NCBI GenBank assembly: GCA_035610365.1
Contig: CM069439.1
Location: forward strand, 22,395,533 to 22,459,532
Length of the DNA stretch: 64,000 bases
Direction of reading: 5' to 3'
Source: Aquatica leii
Taxonomy: Eukaryota; Arthropoda; Insecta; Coleoptera; Lampyridae
Positions 12,533 through 23,119 of the stretch are shown piece after piece (position 1 is the stretch's first letter; the number at the start of each line of letters is the position of its first letter). Both the position numbers and the translations under genes were made by a program. Under the pieces are notes generated by a model, which saw only the letters and a list, made by a program, of their open reading frames with translations, ran no database searches and was not told where the DNA came from.

Positions 12533-13172
12533 TCTAATGACATAATGTAGTGATTTATGCAAACGTTCACTAAAGTTTTTTGCGACCACGACAGTAGCAA
12601 CAGATGTGGTATCTGTCAAGGGTATAGCTTTCACAACGATTTTTTTAAATCTAATAAACAACGTTTTACTTGTCGTATCAGTTTTTAAATATTTAGCAAA
12701 GAACAATTCTTAGGAAAATGTTTCTTCTTTTACAAATCTCACATAACCTTTGTTGTCTAATGTTAAGTCGTAAATCTGTATAGATAATTTAGATGTTTTT
12801 CAGTAGTCACATAAAAAGTTTTCTATACACTGAGCCATTTGGTCGATCCTTCTTCGTACAGTATTATTACTGAGTGGAAGTGTTTTTAGTATATCGAAAG
12901 GTGGTATGTACAACACGGTGCGTATTACCTCACTTACAACTGGTGGAATAAGTTCTTCACCGATAGTGCAATCATTGAAAAGATATTATAAAAAGCACGC
13001 AGTCCGTCGTCATCTCTCTTAGATATTATCTCTATGAGTTTTTGCAATGTCACTTTTCAAATATCTTTTGAAAAAACGTTAAATTCTTATCTTTTTTGTT
13101 ACTATCAATTTTTATGAAATGTTCTTTAAGCGTAGAAGGTTTCATTGAATTGTTTGACATTGTTTTATTACA
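12533..13172 (-). pseudogene. hAT transposase fragment (ZBED5/FAM200-like)
   Basis: Read on the minus strand from 13172, the translation gives CFFCNKTMSNNSMKPSTLKE, the C-x2-C and NxSMKPS.LKEH zinc-finger region of the ZBED5/FAM200 type of hAT-derived protein. LKTLPLSNNTVRRRIDQMAQ then corresponds to the SVSNNTVKRRIDEMA block of that family. It continues as GYVRFVKEE followed by ELFFAKYLKTDTTSKTLF and fades at about 12533, where the end of an unrelated inverted-repeat element begins. Frameshifts and stops interrupt the frame, and the catalytic C-terminal half is absent. Upstream it abuts a plus-strand LINE at about 13195. Confidence 0.7.
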
Positions 13173-13194
13173 GAAAAAACACATAGGTAAAATA

Positions 13195-14945
13195 CTGTTT
13201 CCTGGTGGAGGAGACAGAAAAAAAGTGAAAAACTATAGAGGTAGTGTGGCAAATGTGGGATATAAAATTTAAATAACAATTTTGCAAAAAAGACTAAAAA
13301 GAGAAATGGAGGAAAAAAAGATCATACCAAACTGGCAGACAGGATTTAGAAAAAGAAGAAGGGCATTAGATAATGTAGACATCTTGAAACAGATAGTAAA
13401 CAAAGAATTAGAAGTGAAAAAAGGGAAAGTTTGTGCGTTATGTCTGGATATAAAAGCAGCGTTTGATAATGTAAATAGGTGTAAATTATGGAATATATTA
13501 AGAAAGAAACAGATAGAGGAAGAACTAGTAAGGAATATAGAGAAAATATATAATGAGACAAAGTGCAAATTAAGAATAGATGGAAAGTTAAGTGAAGCAT
13601 TTTGGACAAATAAAGGATTAAGGTAGGGTTGCCCGCTTAGTCCTAGTTTATTTGCTGTATATTCAGAGAATTTAGAGAAACAGTTGATGGGGCAACAGAG
13701 TGGAGGAATAGTAATGGGGAGGGTTAAAAGTGTGGGTTTTGGAGTATGCGGATGACATAGTGATTATAGCGAAAAAAGAAAGAGAAATGAAAGAGATGAT
13801 AAAGACAATAAAAAAGTATCTCGAAAAAAAATGTTTACGTGTAAATGTGGGAAAAACAAGGCTAGTGGTGTTTCAAAAAGGGAAGGGGGTAAAAAAAAAG
13901 TAGAGTGAAAGTGGGAAGACGAGGTAATAAAAAGTGTAAATGAAGTGACGTATTTAGGTTATCGAATCAGATACGACAATAAAGATGAGGCTCATATAAA
14001 GTGGTTGGCAAAGAAATGTAATAGAATAGTAGGTCAGGGAGGAATCATACCAAGTAAAGAAAAATACTAGAAATGGACGTTAGGATTAGAAAAGGAAACG
14101 CCAGGGTACATAATAGAGAAGGAAATAAAGTTAGAAAGGATAAGAGTACAGGCGGGGAAGAGAGCAATGTGTTACGAAGAACAAATGAAAGAAAGGGAAG
14201 AATGTAAACTGCTTCAAATATGCTGGAGAAAGGTAAAGAATGGAAAAATTAAATATGTACAAGATGAAAAAAAAAGGTATTATGAAAGAGTTGGATACGC
14301 GAGAGAAAAAGTAGAGAAAATAAGGAAGATAGGAAGGAAAATATAAGATGAGATGATAAAATGAGATAAGGATATACAGAGACAAAAAACAAGAGCAAGA
14401 ATACGAGAGGGAAAATATAATGAGAGATATACAAATATAGTGATAGATAATATTCCAAGGTACATAAAGGGCAAAACAAGCCTAAGATTAAAAAGAATGG
14501 TAGCAAGGTTTAGATGCGGGAATGAAGAGCAAGAGAATAAGTACTGGAAGGAAGATAAAGATAGGAGATGTAGACTATGTGAGGAGGGGTGGAAAAATAT
14601 AGAGCACATGTTAAAATAATGTATAGAGCTAAGAGAAGAGGAGAGAAGAAGGTTTGATATATTGGAAAAAAGAGGAGAAGAAGTGGGATGGATGGAAGAA
14701 GTTATAAAAAGGAGAAAAAGACTACAGGCAGTGTAATAAATGTATATAGAGAATTTGATTAGCGGTTGAGGGTTTAGGATTATTATATTTTTTTTTTATT
14801 ATTTATTTATTTTTTACTTTCATTTTGTTTTTATTTCTTCTACGTAGTAGAATTTTTGTGTTTAGCTTATAATACGAATTCTTTGTCAAAAAAAAATTTT
14901 TTACGACAAATAAAGGCTATTTAATTTTAATAATAATAATAGTTT
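13195..14945 (+). pseudogene. 5'-truncated LINE reverse transcriptase, copy 2
   Basis: This is the same family as the copy at 2014-3455. It starts further upstream in RT (GGDRKKVKNYRG near 13205). The 13282-13626 segment carries IIPNWQTGFRKRRRALDN and LDIKAAFDNVNR, and stops at a TAG exactly where glutamine of RQGCPLSP should be, a nonsense change. GCPLSPSLFAVY, a broken ADD block near 13750, VTYLGYRIRYDNKDEAHIK near 13950 and TPGYIIEKEIK near 14100 follow in shifting frames. The C-terminal knuckle CRLCEEGWKNIEHMLK is near 14572-14615. A 3' UTR with AATAAA and a TAATAATAAT tail ends at about 14945. It is inactive. Confidence 0.78.
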
Positions 14946-15919
14946 TTAAAACTATTTCCTAATGACGAAATAAAGCAATAATTCTTATATTCAACGCTGT
15001 ATTGTCTGCATTTTTCTTTGGCTCACTCATACTGTTATCTGAAAAAAAGGGACTCAAAAAGATATAAAAAATTATATATCTCAATATGTTTATTTGCAAC
15101 AAACCACTGTTAATTATAATATTTCTTTTAAAAAGAATGTTGCAATGTAACGTTCTCTTGAATTAATTATTTGAGATGTAAAGATAAAATTTTATGTAAA
15201 TATCACATATTGTGTAGGTACTTTTTGTGTACCAATTAATTTTTCAAGAAAAATAAATAATTCGAAAATAGAATAGAATATAATAATACAGTAATATACA
15301 ATAATTCGAAACTTATTTTACAAAATCATTAATTATATATTCTTTAGAAACACATCTGTTTTAGAAAAACTTACAATCTCTTCTTAAGTTCCTAATAAAA
15401 AAACTTTCATTAATGTTAAGAGATTACTGTACTGATAACTATGATATATAACTTTTTTAATGAACTTAAACAATAGTATAACTTTGTTTAAATAAAAAGA
15501 ACTTTGCGCGGACCACCTGACCTTATTAGGGACTAGCAAATCAATTTTTACGGATTCCTTGAATGATCTCGGGAACCTCTGGTAAAGGCCACTAGTGATA
15601 ATAAATAAAAATTAAATATATTTACGGACAGTGTTTATAAATATACAGTGATAGTTATAGATAAACTACTTGTAAGTTGTTTTTCTTAAGTATCGACGAA
15701 AACAATAAGTATATAACAATTTTAGACACATTTTATTAACTGAAATTTATACAATAGTTTGCAGAATGTAAACATAAAAATTAAAATTATTGAAACGTTC
15801 GGAAAATTATTCTCAAGTTTGAGAGCCTTTACGAAGTTTTTATCCATTTCCAGAACGTTCACCAAAAGATGTAGAAAATTTTTAAACGTTTGGCCAAAAT
15901 GTATAAATGCGATACAAAC
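14946..15919. other. AT-rich non-coding stretch
   Basis: No gene is recognised. A third copy of the TTTACGGACAGTG motif lies at about 15620-15632. The stretch ends at the target site of the gypsy element that follows. Confidence 0.45.
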
Positions 15920-15924
15920 AAATC

Positions 15925-16127
15925 TGTTGTGTTTGCCTGTTTCAGGTTAATAGTAAACACTGGGTTCGATATGTAATAATAATAATAATAATATATGGTT
16001 GATTAACTTGGTAATTAATATCCTACACGAGGTAAAAATACATGGTTACAGATACATGTCACAGGCTTCCCACTAACTGTCAAAACCACACCCTAATCTA
16101 ATTCACGCCAGTGGCGTGTACATTACA
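15925..16127 (-). repeat. 3' LTR of the gypsy element (leftmost on the plus strand)
   Basis: The LTR starts TGTTGTG and ends TTACA on the plus strand, so it reads TGTAATG...CAACA on the coding strand, with TG..CA termini. It contains an AATAAT microsatellite. Compared with the other LTR it has an extra 18 bp after TTTCAGGTT, flanked by a repeated GGTT. Confidence 0.92.
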
Positions 16128-16140
16128 CTTCTCCCCTCTT
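16128..16140 (-). other. Polypurine tract
   Basis: On the minus strand AAGAGGGGAGAAG abuts the start of the 3' LTR (TGTAATG). This is the expected position and composition for the plus-strand primer of an LTR retrotransposon. Confidence 0.85.
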
Positions 16141-16159
16141 AAGATAAGATAATAAATTC

Positions 16160-19026
16160 TTACAAATCTAATTTGTTGGGTGCTTTCCTAACACGAGTAC
16201 TTCGTCTCAGGAAACCCTGATCATCATTAACTGTACTCGGCTTCACTTCAGATACCTCCGGTGCAACCGTTTCACTAGCTGTGACTTCAATGATTTCTTT
16301 ATCTTTGTTACTGGTATCTGCACTTGTCACGATTACTTCGGAGGCACCCTTGCCTATTGCGGGTAGGTTAGGGGCTCCAGTTGGGAGAGTCATTCGTTTG
16401 CCTACATTTTTATCTGGTTGTCGTCTTTGTAAACTATTCACATGCTTATACATTGTACCATCTACATTAACAAGGTATGTAACTGCACTAACATTTTTGC
16501 AACAATACCTTCTTTCCATTGAGTATCAGAATACGGTCCCAACTTCCCTACCAACACTCTTTCACCTACGGACAACAACGGTGGTGCTACATAATCACCT
16601 TTCATATTAACTAACACTTTACCCCCCTCTTTAGGTTTAATCAGAGCGAGCAATGTTCTTGGTTTAGTCCGAAATATAAACTCATTCGGACTAATACCCG
16701 TGGCAGAACTCGGTGAGTTTCTATAACTAAACAGGAAATTCACAATTTGTTGCTCCACCGTTAATGTGGAATTTTGCATTAACATCTTTTTAATTGACTG
16801 TTTGACTGTCTGAACATTACGTTCTGCAATCCCATTTGACTGCGGGTGATAAAGTGGCGTTTTTAACACATTGATTCCATCTACATAAAAAAACTTTGTA
16901 AAACTACTTGAATTAAAAAGCGGACCATTATCACTCACAATCGTTCCTGGCAGTCCCATAACTGCAAACGTAATTTTTAATTTCTCTATGGTCTGTGTCA
17001 CATCCATACCCTTTGACATACAATGTATATCAATCCATTTGGATTTTGTATCTACAATCAATAAAAATGTAACACTTTTTGCATAGAAAAAGTCTACATG
17101 AATTCGTTCAAAAACTCTTTCAGTTCCTCGCCATGACCTCAAAAATTTTTCTGAGTTGTTTTTAGTCATTTGACACACTTCACATGTATTTATTAATACT
17201 TCCAGATCGTTCTGAAGGCCCGGCCACCAACACACTGACCGTATCAACATCTTTGATCTCACAACTCCAATATGATCTTGATGTATTAACTCTAGATCTT
17301 GACTTTGTAGTGCCTTTGGGATAATTACTCGAATACCTATCATAAGACATGATTCCTCAACTGACAATTCATTTCTTCTCACAAAGTAGGGTTTAAATTC
17401 TGGTTCAACTTTTTTTGGCCAACCTGTTTTCACAAAGTCTGCTACTTTTATTAATACTGGGTCTTTTGCTGTGACTTTAGCTATATCAACATAAGTTAAT
17501 GGTAATTCATCTGTTAAATTAAACGAGTTAATGTTACTTTCCACATTTGTAGGTTCCGGTAAAGGTAATCGAGACAACATATCTGCTTCATACAACTCAC
17601 TACCTTTTTTATATTGGATTTTATAATCATATGCCGATAAGATAATACTCCAACGAACTACTCGTGCTGCGGACATCACAGATATGTTACGGTTTGGATT
17701 AAAAATCATTTGCAAAGGCTGATGATCCGACACTAACGTGAATGAACGCCCATAAATATATTTATGGAATTTCCTCACCGAAAATATAATTGCTAATGCC
17801 TCCCTCTCTAATTGGGAATAATTTTGCTCAGCCTTAGATAGCGTACCGGAAGCAAACTGAATCGGTTTATCTACCCCGTCAATCCTATGACATAGCACGC
17901 CACCTACCCCATATGAGCTCGCGTCACACGAAATTATAATTGGCTTTTGTGGATCATAATGTACCAAAATTTGGTTTTTAATCAGAATTTCCTTACTATT
18001 TTTGAAAGCGCTTGAACACTCCTCATTAAACTCGAATCTAACATCTTTTTCCAATAACCGGTATAAAGGTTTCAATTCCGTCGATAACATTGGCACAAAC
18101 CGACTGTAATAATTAATTAACCCCAAATAAGTCCTTAATTGCGTTAAATTCTGCGGCTTAGGAGCTTTGCTTATTGCCTTGAATTTTTCATCCGTCTTTA
18201 CACTTTAACATTAAATTCTTCAAGCCTTTTCAATACAGTTTCGACCGACTGTTCCATTTCAGTCATCGTTTTACTGGAAATTAGGATGTCATCTAGATAA
18301 CAATTTACATTAAAGAGTCCCCCCAAAATCTGATCCATTATATTTTGGAATATAGCAGGTGCTGACGCTATTCCGTATGTCAACCTTGTGTATTGGAACA
18401 TGCCCAAATGCATATTAATTGTTAAATATTTTTGAAAATCAGGATGTACCTTCAGTTAGTGATAAGCTCCTGATAAATCAAGTATTGTAAAATACCTCCC
18501 CCCCGCTAAAGTCGCAAAAATGTCCTCTGGAGTCGGCAATGGGTACTGGTCCACATTCAACACCTTGTTTACAGTTACACGGAAATCTGTACAATCCGTA
18601 CATCTCCGTTTCTCTTAGCCACTACAACGATAGGTGAAGCCCATTCGCTATGTTTTACTGGTTCGATAATACCCATTTTCTTCATTTGCTTTAATTTACT
18701 ATTAAACCTTGTTTTCAACATACTTAAAAAATTACTGGTGTCTTTAACCTGATTTGCACAAAAATTACCTTTCCAGCTTGGGAACAAAACGTCTAACCAA
18801 TTTCTACCCAAAAGAGGTGTAAATTCTTTTGCAAATTTTATCACTGTTAAACTTAGATTATACAATTTATTACTAAAATTTACATCAACATTGCAAGTAC
18901 CTAGAGGTTTTACTTGCTGACCTGACACAACAATTAGCTTGAACAATGCTGGCTGTAATGGAATATTCAAATAACGCTTAAAGTACACCTCTGACACAAT
19001 TGATTTACAAGCTCCTGTGTCAACTT
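16160..19026 (-). pseudogene. Ty3/gypsy pol: protease, RT, RNase H, integrase (interrupted)
   Basis: Pol is read in the -1 frame relative to gag. Protease carries the active-site triad DTGA at the start (KFEVDTGACKSIV) and LLGRNWLD later. RT begins with [20 protein letters not shown], then a one-base deletion near 18590 shifts the frame. A nonsense codon (TAA, probably from CAA) occurs near 18456 in GAYH*LKVHPDF. The catalytic YLDD lies in the 18198-18413 segment. A frame break near 18198 coincides with loss of roughly 27 residues of the RT thumb/connection. From 18126 to 16462 a 554-residue frame is open: RNase H (D68, E107, D134), the integrase H282-H285-C315-C318 zinc site and the integrase core D345, D399, E435. 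A further frameshift leads to the C-terminal tail ending at 16160 just before the polypurine tract. The pol machinery was complete in type but is not functional now. Confidence 0.9.
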
Positions 19027-19845
19027 CAAATTTATCGATACTCCATTTACTACTAAGTTAATTCTATGAGGATTACTTGAAACAACTTGTACATTGTTCA
19101 AACTTAACAAATCATTATTAACCTCCTCATACCTTTGGTTTACTGTTTTTTGTTCCTTTAACATACCCACAGCCAAAGTTTGTTGACCTGCTCTGTTTAA
19201 CGGGCAAAACTGCTTTTCATGACCAGTCTTATGGCACTTGAAACACTTCCATTTACTGGCTGGACACTCCCCTGCGTAATTCAGTGACCCACCATTACCT
19301 TCAGATAAAGCCTTAACCTGCTTTTCTGCCAATTCTGCTGCTTGAGTTTCCTGACATGCCTTGGAAAATGTCAAATCATTTTGTGATAACAATACCTTTT
19401 GAATACTTTCTGAACGAATTCTACACACAAACCTATCTCTTAATGCTTCTTCAAGGAATGTATTAAAATTACACGTACTTGCCAACTTCCTTATTTCGAC
19501 GATGTACTCAGCAATTGACTGGTCAGGTTTTTGATTACATTTGTTGAAAACAAACCTTTCATCAATCTCGCACACTGTTGGTGAGTAATGCTTAATCAAT
19601 AATTTTGTGACCTCTTCATATAAACAATCACCAGGCTTCTTCGGTGCTACCAAATTCTTTAACGTGTTGTAAACCTCAGGTCCCGCCAATGTAACAAACA
19701 TAGACACCTTCTTGTCCGGTTCCACCACATTAATAGTGAATAAATGTTCTATTCTTTCGGTTATGTTTTCATCGAATTTTTCTATACTTCCAATTAACGC
19801 CATACCTTTTCCGCCCTTTACTTTAACAGACAACTTTTTAAACAC
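18967..19845 (-). CDS. gypsy gag protein, 292 codons, open
   Basis: This is the gag capsid/nucleocapsid of the gypsy element. The capsid part includes a retrotransposon gag block around residues 96-145 (ERFVFNKCNQKPDQSIAEY, then ALRDRFVCRI). The nucleocapsid carries one zinc knuckle, C201-x2-C204-x4-H209-x4-C214 (CFKCHKTGHEKQFC). The methionine chosen lies shortly downstream of the 5' LTR and primer site. Codons N272-L273 form the slippery site, and beyond it gag continues about 20 codons before its stop while protease is read in the -1 frame. Gag is the only gene of this element without an obvious lesion. Confidence 0.88.
   Translation of the reverse strand: MFKKLSVKVKGGKGMALIGSIEKFDENITERIEHLFTINVVEPDKKVSMFVTLAGPEVYNTLKNLVAPKKPGDCLYEEVTKLLIKHYSPTVCEIDERFVFNKCNQKPDQSIAEYIVEIRKLASTCNFNTFLEEALRDRFVCRIRSESIQKVLLSQNDLTFSKACQETQAAELAEKQVKALSEGNGGSLNYAGECPASKWKCFKCHKTGHEKQFCPLNRAGQQTLAVGMLKEQKTVNQRYEEVNNDLLSLNNVQVVSSNPHRINLVVNGVSINLKLTQELVNQLCQRCTLSVI
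19027..19033 (-). promoter_or_regulatory. Putative -1 ribosomal frameshift heptamer A AAT TTG
   Basis: On the minus strand the heptamer AAATTTG lies in the gag frame as A AAT TTG, the X XXY YYZ phase needed for tandem -1 slippage. Slippage moves ribosomes into the frame that encodes KFEVDTGACKSIV, the protease start. I did not identify a downstream pseudoknot. Confidence 0.65.
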
Positions 19846-19924
19846 TTTTGTCTAGGAGAACAAAGAAACAATGGCGTGCAATTTTTACAAGGTTATCACT
19901 TGCACCACACCAAAAAAAAACAAT

Positions 19925-19948
19925 AATAATCCCATTTACGTCGCCAAT
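19925..19948 (-). other. Primer-binding region next to the 5' LTR
   Basis: Directly inside the 5' LTR the minus strand reads ATTGGCGACGTAAATGGG. The TGGCGAC start resembles primer sites used by many insect gypsy elements. I could not match it to a specific tRNA. Confidence 0.45.
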
Positions 19949-20133
19949 TGTTGTGTTTGCCTGTTTCAGGTTCGATATGTAATAATAATAATAATAATAT
20001 ATGGTTGATTTACTTGGTAATTAATATCCTACACGAGGTAAAAATACATGGTTACAGATACATGTCACAGGCTTCCCACTAACTGTCAAAACCACGCCCT
20101 AATCTAATTCACGCCAATGGCGTGTACATTACA
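19949..20133 (-). repeat. 5' LTR of the gypsy element (rightmost on the plus strand)
   Basis: This 185-bp copy lacks the 18-bp insertion of its partner and differs from it at three positions (A/T, A/G and G/A on the plus strand). It has the same TG..CA ends and the same AATAAT microsatellite. Confidence 0.92.
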
Positions 20134-20138
20134 AAATT

Positions 20139-22320
20139 ATAAGTCAGTTATTTCAGTAATTTGAAGTCGGCAGTGTTATAAGATAATTTTATATAAATAA
20201 GTGATTAACGCGTGTCGAGATAAATACGACGAATTAAAATCGTGCGTGACTTTAATGTAAACAATAAGTGTTAAACTGAAGTTATCCATGGACTTTATCT
20301 TTCGTGTAAATGATAGTGCTATATAAATTAGTGTAAGTGTTTTTATTAAATATCCTTAGATTTAATTAGTTCGGTTAGTTATAAATGTGTACATATTTTT
20401 AGTTCAAACAAATTAGTCTTAATAATTGTTACATTATAATTGTTATGACTAATTAAAAATTGATTTAAAAGTTAAATAATTATAAAAATAACTACTTAAA
20501 ATCCTGCAAAATTTGATTTTAGTTCAAAAATACCTTTAGTAAGTATTTTGATGAAATTGGGCAACATTTTATTTTACGCAGTAGTAATGTAATTAATTTT
20601 TATAAACTATGCTGTTTACATCATAAATAAACAGTTTGATAAAACTGAAAAAGATAGCAAAAGAATTGTTTTGATGTTCAATAAACTAAGAATGTGTAAA
20701 ATGTATTAAAGAGACGTGTTGCTGTCTACCTAAAACTAAAAAAGAGAAAAGTAACATTTCATTCTATAAATTGTTTTGTAAGATTTATTATATGCTAATA
20801 AGATGTCAGATCTTTTTAGTTGTTTGATGTTATCACACACATTTGAACTTACGTTGTCTGTAATAATCAATAAATAAAGTTTCAAGATTTATCTTTTAGT
20901 TTTAGTAACTTGCTCAAATTTTTATTTACATTAATGTTATTACATTATTAGCACTTGATTAATTAAGCCAACTTGTCAATCTATGTAGACAAGCAAAATT
21001 TAAATTACAGTGGGAAACTTAAATTGCTTTTATACGTCAAATAGTATTTGCACTTGTAAAACTTTTATATTCGTAAATTTAGTTGTCTATTTAAAAATGT
21101 AGTTTTGAGATTTGTGTAGCCCAAAATCAATTATTTCAGAATACTTTATGTTATAATCTTATCAGACGTTACGATAAAGAATTCAATTATAAGAAAATTA
21201 CGACTTCTTCGATTTCCTCTAACTGTGATATCTTCGAGAGAAAATTCTTAATTAAATCTAACGATATAGCTTGAATTTAGTGTAAATTTAATGACATCTA
21301 ATATTAAATTTGTAAATAGCAATATTTTAAACCAATATAAATGGGTTTAGCTTTAATATTAGTTATGTCATTTACATTGTTACCTTAAGTATGTAATAAG
21401 TTTTTGCGTGCAAGAAGTTTATAGTTAAACTTGGCACGGCTATTATAATTTTTTGCGCGTTTCTAATTTTAGGATATCATTAGGGCACTTAACAAAAAAA
21501 GTGAATGCTCAATCTATAACGACAAAATAAAAATATAAAAAAATATATCTATTAATTAATTTTATGCAGACAAATAAAAAGTTTGCATTAATTACGTTTA
21601 TTTAATAAATGTAGGTTTCCTGTACAGATTAAATATCACCTAATTATAAACCACGTTTTTGTACTGATAAAAGTTTAATTTGCATCAGTTTGGCCAAATT
21701 TATAAGCAGATAGGGTTTTATAAAAGCGTGTAATTTTTTTACTGCGTTAATCAATAAATTATTATATGTTCTAAATATGTTATCGATTTAAATTTTTTTA
21801 CAGCAAAAAAAATGTTTTACGTTAATTTTATATAAAAAATAATTTGCTTTAAACGCATTAATCGCCTAAATATAAACCATATCAGAGCATATCAACCTAA
21901 ACATAATTGTTAAAATTATTTTTAAGTTTAATTTAAACATTTTTTATTAAAGTAATAAATTTGTATGTTATTTGTTTCTTTAAAATAAATGGCAAATAAT
22001 AACGCACACATGCTTACTTAATTCGCTTTAGAAACTAAACTGCGTTAACTTATATTTTAATTGTTTAAAATAATTTAAAAAATCTTGTCGGTGAAAGATT
22101 ACAAAAAGTCCTATTTGCCATTTTTCCGTTGCTTATCTTTATCATACTACTGACCATAGATCATAAACTCATAAAATTTTGGTTGTTACTTATTACTCCA
22201 AGACAATATTCTTTAAGCCGTACGTAATCAGTAATTCTGTGCGTGTTTATTGATGTATATTATTCTTTTGAGTTAGGTTCTTAACAACCCTTGCAAGCTC
22301 TAAGCTTGTTGTGTTTTATA
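20139..22320. other. AT-rich non-coding stretch
   Basis: No coding, RNA or clear repeat structure was recognised in about 2.2 kb of A/T-rich sequence. Confidence 0.5.
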
Positions 22321-22329
22321 GAGCTCTAA

Positions 22330-23075
22330 CTCATTAGTTCTACTTCCTCAATAAATTTTAGACTTAGACTTATGAGTTTGGTTGCTATCGCTTTCTATAT
22401 ATTTAGGCCCAAAGTGTAAATATCAAGCGTTTACAAGAGCTGGACATACGGATAGTATCTGAAGAAGTGTTTTCTCTTCTTCTCTACACTTTCGCTTCTT
22501 CCCTATTTATATTAGTGACATGTTTCATAAGCTGACAGTGTCTTGCAAAAAGTCCGACAGCACATCTTAAATTCTACTTAACTTAATTAATTCTTACACT
22601 CGCTTTTTTTATGGTTTCGTGATAAACATACTTGACTGTTTTTACCAACCAATGTGAGTTTCTTATCTTCTTCCTGATAGTCTTATACGCTAGACCACAA
22701 ATTGGTTTAGACCCTATTGAACGAATTTGAGCTACTTTTTTTGTTAAAAGATCTGCTTTTCCGTTTCCCTTGCCTTCTTGATGTTTTTCGTCCAAAATAA
22801 CTCTGTTGTGCTCAGTAAACTTACACAGTCTTTAGCTGCTCTAGAACGTACTGTTATTGAATTTGAAGCTCTTAATGTTGCTTGACCATAGGTAACAATT
22901 TGGATCTTCTAATTTTGATAAGATTTTTCAAATATTTTTTGAGCACAAGGATATAATGCAATCATTTCTGCGTGAAATACAGTTTTTTTTTTGTCTTTTT
23001 TGGTATAGTATCTTATTCTAGCACGAGTGTTCTCACATAATATGTTTAATCTTAACCAGTATTCAAGAAGTGGTT
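22330..23075 (-). pseudogene. LINE RNase H and Cys-rich tail fragment (second family)
   Basis: On the minus strand, remains of an RNase H domain start with TVFHAEMIALYPCAQ near 22985. They run on to HQEGKGNGKADLLTKKVAQI at about 22787, which corresponds to the GHSGIxGNExADxLAKKG block, and then KPICGL. Further on, GLFARHCQLMKHV near 22550 and CREEEKTLLQILSVCPAL near 22480 match the C-terminal zinc motif of R1/I-group LINEs. It belongs to a different family from the larger element just upstream at 23120-27100, whose own RNase H and tail are complete. Both point the same way. Frameshifts and stops are present. Confidence 0.65.
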
Positions 23076-23119
23076 CGTCTAGCGCCCTTGCACTGCGGTC
23101 TCCCTGAGATGCACCTCTG

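Larger units (their letters stand above)
15920..20138 (-). mobile_element. Ty3/gypsy LTR retrotransposon, near full length, minus strand
   Basis: The element comprises two LTRs (15925-16127 and 19949-20133), gag, protease, RT, RNase H and integrase in the Ty3/gypsy order, read on the minus strand. Flanking pentamers AAATC (15920-15924) and AAATT (20134-20138) match at four of five positions and look like a target-site duplication with one change. The polypurine tract and primer-binding region are in the expected places. The aligned LTRs differ by three substitutions and an 18-bp insertion, so insertion is recent compared with its neighbours. Coding is nonetheless damaged by a nonsense change, frameshifts and a deletion inside RT. 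No envelope-like gene is present. Confidence 0.92.
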
